DNA of 64,000 nucleotides, from the NCBI GenBank assembly GCA_024196135.1, contig JAMQCK010000005.1, positions 124,001 through 188,000 on the forward strand, in the 5' to 3' direction. Of this stretch, positions 23,284-35,129 are shown in pieces; position 1 is the stretch's first letter, and the number at the start of each line of letters is the position of its first letter. This DNA is from Pleurotus ostreatus/Saccharomyces cerevisiae fusant (taxonomy: Eukaryota > Opisthokonta). The position numbers and the translations under genes were made by a program. The notes below the pieces were generated by a model that worked only from the letters and a program-made list of their open reading frames with translations, was not told the DNA's origin and ran no database searches.

Positions 23284-25369
23284 GAACGCGAGCAGCGGGC
23301 GCTGTCCGTCGCGCACATTGCGCACGATCCTGCACGATCCCGAGTCCGCGTTCGCTCGGCCGGCACACCAACGTGCGGTGACCGGCGCGGGTGTCCCGGC
23401 CTGATCCCAAATGCGGCAGCTTTTGGCGCCGCCGTGTCCCGCCGTTGTGTCACGCGACGCCCTCCGGTGGTCACGTGTGCCCTCCGATGGACATGCCGTC
23501 GAATACACACCAACACGTGCTCCCATACGGCGATAAGTGTCAAAGCGGGATAATTACAACTCGGCTACCGCCGAGCCTTCCACCAATTTTCTGAAAAATC
23601 CAGAGGTTTGGAACTCCAAGGCAGACAATAAATAACAGTACTCAAAGGCGGCTCGAAGTGACAAGTCCGCGATCTCGGTTGGGGAGGCCAACTTTGTTTT
23701 CACTATCAGGCGGGTTTGGGTAGTAATTAATTCTCATTCATGGCTAAGTACAGTAGTCTACGCTCTAATATAATAAGTACTCGCCCTCCGTCCTCCGCCG
23801 CCGCGACGCGTGCCGCCCAACCTCGTGGCACGCGGCCGCGCCGCTCGCCCTCGCGACGCGTAGCGCATACCTCCCGAACCCTTGCCCCGCCCCGCCAAGC
23901 GCTCGGGCGCGTTCTCAGGCCACGTCGCCGAGACCTGTCTCGTGGTGCGACGCGCCTCGCACCTCGCGTCACGGCACTGGGCCATACGTGTTTCCTTATC
24001 GGGACGCGCGCTGCGACGATGCTGTGGGATGGGGAAGGGCTGCCCTAACAAAGCAGACGCGTGTTTACGCGTCGTGTGTGTGCGTGTGGAGGGGGGGGGG
24101 GTTTAGAGGGGGGATGGCGTACCTCCAGGCGGCGGCGGTCGCGAGGCGCGTCTGCGACTGTCGATCAGCACGCGATCGCCGCGACGGGTTTGCTCACGTA
24201 CTGGGGCGGCGCCAACGCGCCATCCCGTACTGAATGCGGAGGGACGCGTACTGGACGCGGTGGGGGCGGTAGCGACGGCGATGGCGACGACGGGAGGGGC
24301 GGGGGTGATGGTGGTGGGGGACAAGGAGGGTCACGGGACCTTGTTGACGGCGAAAGCGAATGTATTTTCCAAGGAAATGAAGGTTATTTGAGGTTTACCG
24401 TTTTTTTCCCTGGCTTTATGTGGCGTTTCCCCTTTAGGGTACACGTGTTGGTGTGCATTTGACAAAGACTCTCCGATGGTCATAAAGCGCGGGATCTCCC
24501 GGCGCCGCCTCTCCAACTCTTCCGATGCTTGACGCCACTCCGACCTCTTCCTTCCGGTGCGGTTCTGCCCTTCGTCACCTCCGACGTTGTCCCTCCGATG
24601 AGGTATTCCTCTCCACCTGTGCGCCTCTGCTCTTCTCCGAGATGAACTTTCGGCCTGTGACGCCGCGGGCAGGAATATGCGGATTTTCGTGGACTGCCGA
24701 ACGGCACGCTGAACTCTCGTTTTTTTTTCTTTCGCAGCAAAATCTGCTCATAACACGTCGGTCGCATGCGCTCGGAGATTGGCTCGTTGAGTCCGGGCGG
24801 CGGCTCGCACGGTCGAACATTGGCTCGTACGCCTGGAAGACGGCCGGTGCGCTCGATCATTGGCTCGCTCTTGCTGGGTTCTATCAGACGCCTTCTCGAT
24901 GCCCTTTATAACGGTCTCGTCGATCTTCCGACGCGCTCTCACTGCTCTGTCGTCACCTTCTATGCACCCTGGAAGTCTATAGCGTTCCCGCTCGTCGTTC
25001 GACGCGTTCTCGTTGCTGTTCTCTGCGTTCTCGCTCCTGTACCCTCACGACGGACGACCTCGGGCTGCGCTTATTACGACCTAGAGCCTCAATAGACGTG
25101 TCTGCTGCCCTGGTCACGACTTGCCTGCACTCCACGCACCTTCTATTGGCCGCCACCAAGGCCAGCTTTCTACCTGTTTCTGCCGACCTTAGCTCAGCTA
25201 CTACTGTTCGAATAGACGTGTCGCTCCTCGTCACCTTGGCCGTGCAATGCTTGCAGCTGTTCCAGCGACTCGTAGAAATGCCACGCATGGGTGCTCTGCA
25301 CTGAGCCATAGTCTTTCTTCCATCGTGCGCCAACCCTCGTCTCAAAGTGGCTTGACGAAGGATCAGCGT

Positions 25370-25800
25370 GATCACCGTCCTCCCTGCTTCATTTACGATT
25401 TTCTGCGTTCATCTTCTCGAGTGTCCCTGCGTGAATCCACCGCTGTCCCTGCTTCATTCCCAAACTTCCCGCGTTCTTTCGTCCGTGCAGGGTCGTTCTC
25501 CGCGCGATCGCCAACCCTCCGAGTCAATCACAAGCTCTGTTTTTTCCATCACCGCCATCCCTGCATATAGATTCCCCGTCATCCCTGCATCTACGCTCCA
25601 TTGTTCCATGCCTTACCATCTTCCATCTCCGTCTTCCCTGCCATTCCATCTCCGTCTTCCCTGCCATGATCTCCGTACTTCCTGTCTCCAATTCCCCTTC
25701 TTTTTCCTGCCACCATCTCCCGAAACTTTCTTGCTCGTTCCCCGTTTTCCCTGCGCGATCCCCGGTTCCCCTACGTACTCCCCGTCGACCCTGCATCGAC
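25370..25800. repeat. Pyrimidine-rich degenerate repeat with recurrent TCCCTGC
   Basis: TCCCTGC or TTCCCTGC recurs about every 20-35 bases in a strongly C+T-biased strand, including two near-identical copies of CATCTCCGTCTTCCCTGCCAT. The long frames on both strands here follow from this bias. Confidence 0.65.
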
Positions 25801-26235
25801 ATTCCACGCCTTCCATTGTTCAATACCTGTTCCATCACGTCTTTCCTTTGTTCGCAGGAATGCGGGCAAGAACGTCTGGTAATATTACGTGCCACCGCGC
25901 GGGAGACGCTGAGGTGACGTGGAATGGGTGGCAGACGCAGCGCGCGTGCTGGGAGGATGACCCACACGTGAGTACCCGGCGTGGCACTTATACGATGGAT
26001 GATGGATGTTGGTCGGTCGGTGGCACAGGGTGTTGTCAAGGCATGCGACTCGTAGCGTGTATTGAGGGGTCTAACACCGCATCGTGCGTACTCGGGATCC
26101 ATACGTCTCCTGGTTTACTGTGTTTACTGATGCTGTTGAAGCAGAAGGTTCTAGGATCTCAGGTGTTTGCCCTGGCCGTATCCGACCCCGGTCGTACTCG
26201 CTGGCTACGATCTACCCGGTGTGTGGCGTATGTGG

Positions 26236-26459
26236 ACGTCGGTAGAAGATGTCCCGCGGTGGATGATGCATACGTCCCGCGGTAGGTGTTGTATACGTCC
26301 CGTGGTAGACGACCGTCGGCTGAAGGTGTGTACATACCGCGGTAGAAGGTGTGTCTATCCCGCGGGTGAAGGTGTATATCCCACGGTCAACGGTGCGCAC
26401 ATCCCGCAGTTGAGGGTGTGTATGCCCGCTGTGCAAGGTGCGTACCCCGGCAGAAGATG
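26236..26459. repeat. Degenerate 22-27-base minisatellite (ATCCCGCGGTNGAAGGTGT type), about eight copies
   Basis: Successive copies carry CCCGCGGT, CCCGTGGT, ACCGCGGT, CCCGCGGG, CCCACGGT, CCCGCAGT and similar, each followed by a GAAGGTGTGTA-like stretch. Confidence 0.75.
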
Positions 26460-27118
26460 CCCTTGATACTCCGTTCCTTTCATCGATGAATATCTGCTGT
26501 GGGTCCACTCATGTTTTTGAATGCTTCTCGGACGACGAGGTCGACCACGCCACCACGCCAGCCTCGAACATGCTGAATCGCGCCATTTCCTCGTGGAGCT
26601 GTGTTTCCTGCACTGGTTATACGTTTGTTATGGAATACAATGGTGAATGCAATACTTGAGCTCGTCTGGGTGGCTGTAAACGCCTCAAGGTATCCTGATA
26701 CTTCTGCGTGGACCGTCGCATTGGAAGTGCGTCCGCGCTTCGGGGATGGGTTGCAGAACCCATGCACGGCGTCAAAGGACGGAAAGCGACAGAAGGGATT
26801 AAGGGACCAATAGGAATGTGAGACCAGGTAGCATGCATAGATGCAGTTGGGCGCGACTTGGCCTTTGTATTCAGACAACATGTCCCTTGGACAGAAAAGA
26901 ACGATAATGGTCCACAAGGTCCCACAATGGACGGACCTCGGCCCGGTGTTTTGTTGATGCTGATCGTGGGATGGCACGTGGAGGAGGCGCGCCAAATTAT
27001 TGTGATTGTCTGCGGTCCTCCTCCACCTCGACCTTCCATGACTTGAAGTGACTTCGACATTCCCCACGAGGACGACAGCTCTTATACCTCCCAAGCACAG
27101 GCTACTCTACCCCACGAC

Positions 27119-29293
27119 ATGGTATCCACCATCCCCTCTCCACCCGATACTTCTGCGCGGGAGCCCGCCAGCAAGCGCCGCCGCCTCGACAAGAAATCCC
27201 GCTCGAGATCGACCTCGCCCAACGCACAGAAGGCATCGACCACATTCCAAGCGAACGATGAGTACATCTCTCTGGTAGACGACGATGTGCCGGGCCTGGG
27301 CAGGGCGGAGGACTTGAAGGGGAAGGCCCGCGCATCAGATTCGAAAGACACGAAGGGCCGCTACGAGCGCGAGAGGGACTGGGATCGGGGGAAGAAGCGC
27401 CAGCGGAGCAGGAGCCGCAGCCGCGATCGTAACGGTGACCGCGACCGCGAGCGTGAACGGGATCGACGAGGGGGCGATGGCAGATACAAGCGGGACTACA
27501 ACTATCTGCTGGACCAGCGGCCCATGATTGAAGAGCGTGCGCCGTGGATCAGTGGTTTGAACTTTGGGTCCTGCAAGGATGCTGCTCAGCTGTGAGTGGC
27601 AGTGGCCTCATTGTGGCGCGGGCGCGGGTGGCTAACACAAGCATCTCAGGCTACACACCGAGATCAAGGCATTTGATAGCTGGATATCCCCCACACCCGC
27701 TGAAGACGAAGTCCGGAGTATGATAGTCCTGCTCATAGCAAGGATCATCCAGGACAAGTTTCCCGACGCGGAGGTCAGGCCTTTTGGCAGTTACGGAACG
27801 AAGCTATACCTCCCTCATGGGTGAGTACGCCGCAAACTATGCCACCCACTCGTTCTTACGCCCTTTCAGCGACATCGACCTTGTTGTCCAGTCTAATACC
27901 CTCGAGCAGAACAACAAAAAGACCGTTCTCCAGCGCCTCGCCGACCTCATCCGCTCCGCGCGCCTCAGCTCAGGCAAAGTCCAAGTGATTGCCGCACGCG
28001 TACCTATCATCAAGTTCGTCACAGCGGCGGAGTACGGGCGCTTCCAGATCGACATTTCGATCAACCAGTTCTCCGGCCTCGTCTCCAGCGACATCATCAA
28101 CGGCTTCCAGCGCGGGATGCAGTGCCCGATCGCCATTCGCTCGCTCGTGCTCATCCTCAAGCTCTACCTCAGCCAGCGTGGCATGAACGAGGTCTACACC
28201 GGTGGCCTGGGCAGCTACAGCATCGTCTGCCTCGTCCTCAGCTTCCTGCAGATGCACCCGAAGATACGCAACGGGGAGATCGACCCGGAGCGCAATCTGG
28301 GCGTGCTGCTGCTGGAGTTCTTCGAGCTGTATGGGAAGTACCACAACTACGAGGAAGTTGGCGTCTCTTTGCGGCATGGCGGGCAGTACTTTAGCAAGCG
28401 CGTGCGCGGGTGGTATAACTACACGCGCCCGCGGTCGTTGTCGATCGAGGACCCGAGCGATCCGGAGAACGACGTGGCGAGCGGCTCGTACAACTACTTC
28501 AAGGTCCGGCAGACGATGGCGGGCGCGCACGATCTGCTCACGTCGGCGGCGTACATCAAGACGACGTTGCTGAAGGCCCGGCACGATAACAGCTATGTCT
28601 CCTTCCGGAAGGGCCATACGCACCCTGCCGACTTTAGCATGTTGTCGAGTATTGTGCATGTTTCGCAGGAGGTGAGTGGTTTGTGTGGCGTGATGCGATA
28701 TGTGAGGCTCATACTTGCAGGTCATCAACCACCGTCGCCTCGTTCAGGAGATCTATGATGACGGGAAGCTTCATCGCATGCTGGGGCTCGCACCGCCGAA
28801 GGTTCTCACTCCTGCTACTGCCCATGACCTGAAGGAGACCGCTCCATCTGCACCTACCACCGCCCCCGTCCACCCTCCCTCGCGTACCAACTCCCAAGCT
28901 GGCGAACACTGGCGCGCCGCAGACGGCATGGACACGGACTCCGATGTCGTCGAGGTCGAGCCGCCCCGTGGCAAGAAGCGAAGGGCAGATGAGGACGACG
29001 AGGAAGACGAGGGCGGGCGGTATGGCATAAAGAAGCCTCGGGGTCCAGCCAAGGTCGCTGCGATCTACGTGTCCGACGACGAGGACTCTGATGGCGGCCC
29101 GCGGGGTGCGCACGACGACGCGGAAGTTGTGCTGAATCTTGATGAGTCCAAAGATACTGAGGCGCCGCGGTCAAGGTCAAGTCGACCCCCGCTTGAGCGC
29201 CAGGCGTCGAGGGAGAAGACGGAGCGGAAGCGGGCGTATTGGAGTTCGTTGGCGGCGAGTACGGCGGATATGGATGAGGAGCATTCCTCTTGA
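27119..29293 (+). CDS. TRF4: Non-canonical poly(A) polymerase of the TRAMP complex (Trf4/Cid14 type)
   Basis: Four exons: 27119..27591, 27650..27820, 27870..28671, 28721..29293; 672 aa. It adds short poly(A) tails to nuclear RNAs and so marks them for exosome decay, with zinc-knuckle Air and helicase Mtr4 partners in TRAMP. The N-terminal ~125 residues are Arg/Asp/Ser-rich and probably disordered. The polymerase-beta-type catalytic core begins at EIKAFDSWI, with RPFGSYGTKLYLPHGDIDLV carrying Asp216 and Asp218, and the third Asp at about 276 in FQIDISINQ. The central/PAP-associated region follows with RSLVLILKLYL, NEVYTGGLGSYSIVCL, and LLLEFFELYGKYHNYEEVGV, then the nucleotide-recognition region SYNYFKVRQTMAGA. 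The Lys/Arg-rich acidic tail is probably disordered. Convergent with TOF1, 165 bases away. Confidence 0.95.
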
Positions 29294-29458
29294 GTGAGGG
29301 TGTTTGTTGTTCCCCTTGTTGTACGTCTGTGTACGAGTGTAATGGATTCAGCGCTCTCGGCGCTATTGTATCGATGCTAGTTGTGATTGTCTATGGTACA
29401 GTGACGTTGCGAAGGTGAAGTAAAGAAGATCAAGTGAAGATGCAGACGACGGGTATTA

Positions 29459-32400
29459 CTACTCCTCGTCGTCAGAGATGATAGCTTGCGTCCTACGAGG
29501 GGCGCGCTTGATGACCGTGTCGGAGTCGCTACCATCGACCTCAGCAGCGTTAGTGGCCGTGCCACCGATGTCGGAGCCCGCCCCATCCGTCATAGGTGGC
29601 GTCGTCGCCTTACGAGCAGGCTTGGGACGAGGTTTTGGCCGTGGCCGGGGTGGCGGCGCCGGTGCAGGAGTCTCCTCCAAATCGTCCTCCGCATCCGACT
29701 GGTTGTCATCCGACTTGTCGCTGTCGTCAGATACGTCCACCGTTGCTGGCTCGTCCGCGTCGATAGCCACAACCTCCGCCTCCGCCGACCCCTTCCGCTT
29801 CTTTGTCGCCCGTTCCCCCTTCTCCCCCCTCCTTCTCCGCTTCTTCGTCCCCGTCGCGCGCATGGTCCCGATCCCCAAGTTCGAGTTCACCGCCCTCGCC
29901 TCCGTCCGCTTCCTCAGCTCCTTCTCGTGTTCGAGGAAAGCCTCGAGCGCGCCATCCTCGAGGTCGCTATCCTCGATGAACTGCGCGGATTTGTACTGCT
30001 CCTGCTCCCGCTTGCGCTTCTCGGCGCGCTTTCGCTCGCGGCGTTCGGATCTGTCGACATCCTCGTCCTCCTTGGTCTTGCCCTTGTCGCGCTTCTTGCG
30101 CTTGCGCCGTATTTTCTTCTCACCGGTGCCGCCGCCCTCACCACCTTGGTAGTCGGCGTCTGCGTCGGCTTCGCTGAGGGGCGAGGGGGAACGGAGCTTG
30201 CGACGCGGTCGGCGCTTCTTGGAGATGAAGTCGGTTGCTTTCTTGCCGTCCTCGGGCTCGTAGGGCTGCTCGAGGAACTGCTTGATGACGGTTTCGAAGC
30301 GGGCGAGTTCGGCGGGCATGATGGTCTTCGGGATGTACCACTCGAGCTCGTCACCGGAAGGATCTGTGTACATCGTCAGCCGGCATCTACGTAGCTGATA
30401 CAGGTGCATACCTTCTTCCAAAACGAAGAACTTGCAAAGGCGGAAGAGTAGCTTCAGATGAGGGTTCTTCGTCGCCGCCTGCGCCTTCTCGTCGTCCAAG
30501 GTTGGGATAGCTATTCGCCCGTTAGGTTGATGCACTATCATGCGAACGACTATACTCACGGAAGTCACCCATCTCCTCCATCGCATCCGCAGAGGGCTGG
30601 TGGTCAAGAGGCAACGGCTCGGGAGCGTCATCTTCGTCGTCTCCTCCCTCCGGCTTCTTGGGTCCGTCGACCCTGGCGATAACACCCTTCCAAGTGGCGA
30701 TGGCCAGACCGAGGATCTGAGACGATGTATCAGCCGCTCTCATCCTGTGTGGCGTTTGAACCCTTCGCGCTCACCTCTATCGTCCACTCCACAAGATCCT
30801 TGTGCCCTTCCTCAAGCAGTGCACCGACAGCGATCCCCAGCTCCTCGCTCCACGAAAAGCCCTTTTGGACGACTACGTCTGGCGGCCAGCGCGTCTCGAC
30901 GACCGACGCTTGCGCACGACCTTTCCGCTCCGGCTCCTGGTAACTCGAGTACTGCTTCCATTGGCTGCGGTTCTTTGGGAAGAAAGCCTCGACCGCAAGG
31001 AACGTATTCTCGCCGAGCGCCTTGAAGAACTGGCGGAGGATGAAGTTGATGAGGTTCACGAGGTCTTTGTATGGCTGTTCGCGCGGCAAAGAGCGTTGGT
31101 CGTTGAGGATGCGTTGGAAGAGGCTGAGGGTGGAGACCTGTGTTATCCTTTAGCCCCGTATATGCGACGAAGAACGGAAAGCTCACTTTGAAGAACAGGC
31201 CCTCGGCCTTCACGCGTACGGCTTGCCGGTGCAGGAGGTTCGTGACGCGCTTCATCTGCTCTGATGAGGTGAACTCCTTATACCGGGACAAGTAGGTTAG
31301 AAGGGTGTGGGTGATCTCCGCGTGTGCGAATCTCTGAAGTATGATTAGTATCGAGGTTGCGACTAGGTCACCCGAACACTGACCATCTCGAACGCCTCAA
31401 AGGTGAAGATCGCCTCCTGGATAGTATCGTTGTCGGACACCTCCACCTCCTCTTCCTCCACGTCCGCAATGCCGTCCTCTTCGGTGTTGACTGTCAAGCG
31501 TCATCAGCCTACAGCCTTTGGCCCTAAACACCTGCGCACATACCCGCCCTCTTCTTCCTCCTCCGCACCTTCTTCTTCTTGCGCACGTACACATCCTTCC
31601 CACCCGACTGCTTCCCCCACCGCTCGAGCATCTTGAGCAGCGAGTATCCCAGGTGCACGCTCGCGTCGAGGTAGGTCAAGGACTGCGTGCCCTGCTTGTA
31701 GTTCCGCATGGCCTCGAACGCGATGTCGAGGATCTCGCCGTTGTAGATGATCTGTTGTTGGAGGGTCTCGGCGGTTTCGGTGTAGGCGGTGTCCGCAGAG
31801 GAGCAGAGGCCGTCGATGACGAGGAGGAGCTGGGTGAGGCATTCGATGCCGGCTTGGAGTTCGGTCCATTGTTTGGGCTGGGGGGTCGTTAGTACGCCTG
31901 TCGGTTCGACGAAGTGGAGGCACACTAACCTTGTCCTCGGATGCTTGCCGCATACGCTTGAGGACCCAGACAATCCAGTCGCGCTCCGTAATCTCGGCGA
32001 TGAGCCGGAAGTTCCAGCGCTCATCACCGGCCTTCGCATTGGTACTCGACTTCTCCTTCGCCCGCGATAACAAGAAAAACTCGATGAACCACTTGGCGAC
32101 GTAGAGCAGGAGCAGGTTGTCCTTCTCTGTGATCTTGGGCCTCTCCATGCGGATGTCCTTGATCAGAGCGGAGAGGAAAGCTGCATCTTCGTGAGCCTTC
32201 AACACGGCGACGTACGGTCAATACTTACGATTGAAGCAGTTCTCAACAAACTCCGCCGCGAACTTCTGCAGAATATTACGCGCCTCTACGCTCAGATTCT
32301 CCTCCCGAGCCAGCTCGTCGACGGTCATGCCTTTCTTCTTCGCCTTCTTCTTCATGTCCAGGATTGAGGAGGCGTCCTTATGGAGCGCTTGCTGTTGGTG

Positions 32401-33547
32401 GAGAACAAAGTGCGACGAGCCGGCGGGTTTCTTGGACGACGAGCCCTCCTCGCCGTCGGCGGCGGGCGCTGCTTTCTTGGGGTTGAGCTTGACGGTGATG
32501 GTGGTGCCAAATCGGGAGTGACGCGAAGAGGCTTTGCGGGAGACATCCTGTCGTATCTTCTGCTCGGTTTCAAGGAGTCGGTGGAGATTCTTGGAGGTTT
32601 GCTACGATGGACGGTCAGACGCACATAAGAGGACGCATACATTTACATACCTTGGTCTGGTCCATAGCTAGTGATGATGGCTTGACGCCGCGGTAGAGCA
32701 GGTAGAAGATCTCGAGGATAAGGGTGTTCCACTGGTTGAAGAGCGGGTCGTTATTGTCGTTGACGGCGATGGTAAGCAGCAGTTCCATAGCATGTGTCTC
32801 GGACAAGGCGCGGATGAGCTTCGACTGCAGGGACGAGAATTCGGCCTGGTCAGAGCTGTGATAGATGTTGGGTGGGAGGTCCTTGATGAAGGCCAGGTTG
32901 CGAATGAGGTTCAGCACGACGGTCATGACCTGCTTGTCGCGCTCCGTGCGCTCCTTCACGGGCTTGGCGAGGGGAGGGATCATGATGCTCAGTAGCGCCT
33001 TCATGACGTCGGGCTTGAGGAGGGCGGCTTTGTAGTGAAGGTGACTCTGCTGGAGGACGGTGTAGTCGGCGCCTCGATCGAGCTCGTCGTCCAGTTCCTT
33101 CAGCTCCTCCGCCATGTCAATCGGCCAGGTCATCGCCGTCATGAGGTCCGCACACGCTACAGCACGCTTGTCTTCGACCATGCCCTTGCCGGCGGTCGCG
33201 AGCAGAATGGGTATGAGGTCGTTGTGCAGGAGGCGCTTCTCCCAGTAGATGCGCGCGACGGTGCGCTCGTCGTCCGTGTCGTCCTTGCGCCAGAGCCGCT
33301 TCAGGTCCTTCAGACATCCGTTGACCTCGTCTCCCATCCGGTAGGTCTTGCCCTCAAAGCCGCCAAGCGCGTCGACGACATTGCTGATAACGGGCTCGAG
33401 GAGCCTGCGTCTGAACTCCTGTTCTGTCTCCGGTCGGCCTTCTTGCACCTCGATGTCGTCGTCGTCGTCCTCGGCAGGCTTCTCAACGGTCTTGACTGCA
33501 TCTTCGTCGTCGCTGATGTCGATGATGTCGACGCGTTTCTTCGACAT
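29459..33547 (-). CDS. TOF1: Tof1/Swi1/Timeless replication fork protection protein
   Basis: Ten exons, complement(29459..30363, 30412..30510, 30560..30716, 30775..31137, 31187..31333, 31384..31490, 31544..31877, 31930..32180, 32229..32601, 32651..33547); 1210 aa, the usual size. With Csm3/Tipin it travels with the replicative helicase, pauses forks and signals to the S-phase checkpoint. The Timeless N-terminal domain covers residues ~45-300 (EPVISNVVDALGGFEG, NDLIPILLATAGKG, MTWPIDMAEEL, VVLNLIRNLAFIKDLP). The next part has SRHSRFGTTITVKL, ENCFNPFLSALIKDIR and LLLYVAKWFIEFF, with the later IFTFEAFEMRFAH and VNLINFILRQFFKAL typical of the family. The C-terminal ~250 residues are basic/acidic low complexity ending AIISDDEE. 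All splice junctions keep frame. The Met at 33547 (MSKKRVDIIDISDDED) is the first in frame. Confidence 0.95.
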
Positions 33548-33862
33548 GATAAGACGCGACGAGCAACAATTGCTGTCACGCTCGCGTCGCGTCACTGGGT
33601 TAGGTCACGCCGAAGGCGCCTTAACGCTTGGTTCCAGCCACGCTGAAATTAGGCAACGAGTGCATAGAGAAATACTACAACGAGGGAAGATAGCTAGGAT
33701 AATACTGCATACCAACATGTTCGTACAAGTTCATATATGCGCGTCCAAAGGCCAGTATAAAGTCCCAATACCATACAATGCGCACGCGAAGTTCCACTCC
33801 CTAAAATACTGAGAAAGAGTCCGTTCCGTGCTCCTCGCAATGGCAAGAATGCATGGCGAGTT

Positions 33863-34258
33863 TCAAAGCGACTTCGACTTCGCAGCCTTGCTCTCCTCGG
33901 CAACCTGCGCCGCCCAGGTGTTCACCTCTTGCAGGTACTCGTCGACGTTCCTGCCTGAGTCCTTCCACGCCTTGCTGAGCTTGGCGATCTGGAGGTCAAT
34001 GATGTGCTGGTCCCTCGGGGTGACAACGTCGGGCGGCGGGAGGGGAATGTCGTCCAACGACGTCGGCACATACGGTTCCAACCTGGCGGCAGCCTGTCTG
34101 CTACGCCAGGCGGCGTAGGAATCAGAAGCTCGGGCCGCCTGGGGAACTGCGGGGACGGGAGCAGTAAGGACGCCGGACGTCGTAGAAGGTGCCGCTTTCT
34201 TTTCCGCATCCTCTTCAGGACGAGTCGAGTCGAGGTTGGTTTTGATAGTAGTAGACAT
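33863..34258 (-). CDS. Small uncharacterised protein, 131 aa
   Basis: Single open exon. Not recognised. The first ~45 residues are Ala/Pro/Thr-rich and probably disordered. The rest looks like a folded or helical unit, SYAAWRSRQAAARLEPYVP followed by DQHIIDLQIAKLSKAWKDSG and VDEYLQEVNTWAAQ, with amphipathic spacing. Composition and Trp/Tyr content suggest a real gene. No signal peptide or membrane segment. It lies 315 bases upstream of TOF1 on the same strand. Start chosen at the Met before STTIKTN; the same frame is open above it. Confidence 0.6.
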   Translation of the reverse strand: MSTTIKTNLDSTRPEEDAEKKAAPSTTSGVLTAPVPAVPQAARASDSYAAWRSRQAAARLEPYVPTSLDDIPLPPPDVVTPRDQHIIDLQIAKLSKAWKDSGRNVDEYLQEVNTWAAQVAEESKAAKSKSL

Positions 34259-34735
34259 GATAGGCAGAGACTCGAAGGTGCGGAGACGTAGAGCGGTGAA
34301 GCAGTAGTTACGAAGCGCGGTCCGGGCGGTATTTTTGCTTCTGCAAGCGTTTTCTGAGACTGGCGGACGGACTAAGGTCTGAGAGGGGGTAATGTCATGG
34401 TCAGTACGACGAAGAACATACAGACGACGACCGCAGAGAAAGCGTGAGGTAGGTGGCGTATGCATCTGTTTTACAAGCAGCTCTTTCGAATTGCACACAC
34501 TAGAGACAGCCGTCCACAAAGTCGCAGAGATAGTTGTCCAGACGGTCGAGATGAAGGTAGAGACCAAGGTGGAGTTGCTGCTGCCAGACTCGTTAAGCTG
34601 ACGCAAGATGCCGAACGTCACGTGCCGGGCTTGATCGCTGCACCTCCGACCTCCCCGTCGTCCTACAGAGCTCGTTTCTGGGCCGTTTGAGACGGGAAAA
34701 AGCGTGGGTGAAAGCTGAAGATGGAGAGAAGCAGC
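34259..34735. other. Intergenic, upstream of the 131-aa gene
   Basis: About 480 bases, probably the 5' UTR and promoter of the 131-aa gene. Nothing else recognised. Confidence 0.4.
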
Positions 34736-34740
34736 AAAAA
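34736..34740 (-). terminator. Pol III T-run terminator of tRNA-Ser
   Basis: Five T residues (read on the minus strand) immediately after the discriminator base of the tRNA. Confidence 0.85.
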
Positions 34741-34835
34741 CGACACCAGCAGGATTTGAACCTGCGCCCTCAGAGAGGAACAGATATCGATCTGATGATT
34801 CGAGTCTGTCGCGTTAACCACTCCGCCATAGTGCC
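34741..34835 (-). tRNA. tRNA-Ser (anticodon CGA) with a 13-base intron
   Basis: The acceptor strand GGCACTA pairs with TGGTGTC (two G-T pairs), with discriminator G. The D arm has GGCGGAGTGGTTAACGC. The anticodon stem ACAGA/TCTGT encloses CTCGAA; after position 37 a 13-base insert (TCATCAGATCGAT) interrupts the loop, the canonical place for tRNA introns. The long variable arm TTCCTCTCTGAGGGC and the T arm GCAGGTTCAAATCCTGC fit serine tRNA. Without the intron it is 82 bases, the usual size. Confidence 0.92.
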
Positions 34836-35129
34836 TTGAAGACCTGAGCTATCATAGGAGATTGGACCGGCTTACCTTCATATTGAGCGATCCTTTGGCT
34901 TGAAGGTATGCACCAGAAGTTCCGGAGGAAGACTAGGGCCAGCAAAGGCAGATCTTCGGGCATTATACGCATCGCAGTGACAAGTCCAGCACGGAAGTAG
35001 AACGGAAGCACAAGTTTTCTGAGCGTCTGCCAGCCGGCGATCAAAGCTTTGACGCGACAGTCCGATCGTGGCTTGACGCGTTCATTTGTCTCCTTGACCA
35101 GAATCATCACGTCTACCCTCACCTGCGCC

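Larger units (their letters stand above)
21921..27118. other. 5.2-kb gene-poor region upstream of cyclin B
   Basis: Divergent intergenic space between cyclin B and the TRF4-like gene. It contains degenerate minisatellites (listed) and a long pyrimidine-rich stretch. No frame shows a recognisable domain; the 260-codon plus-strand frame at 22622-23404 and the minus-strand frames at 25524-26102 and 26480-27094 look like composition effects. No transposase or reverse-transcriptase motif seen. Confidence 0.5.

Noticed and set aside
22622..23404. 260-codon plus-strand frame
   Set aside because: Spans the 20-base repeat and has no recognisable domain; several frames on both strands are open here.
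25368..26285. 305-codon plus-strand frame
   Set aside because: Its first half is the translation of the pyrimidine-rich repeat; no domain in the rest.
26480..27094. 204-codon minus-strand frame upstream of the TRF4-like gene
   Set aside because: No motif, no plausible splice partner, and it occupies the promoter side of TRF4.
9475..27118. Transposon or retroelement as the cause of the gene-poor block
   Set aside because: No reverse-transcriptase, integrase or transposase motif and no terminal repeats recognised by eye; a repeat-library search could still find old remnants.
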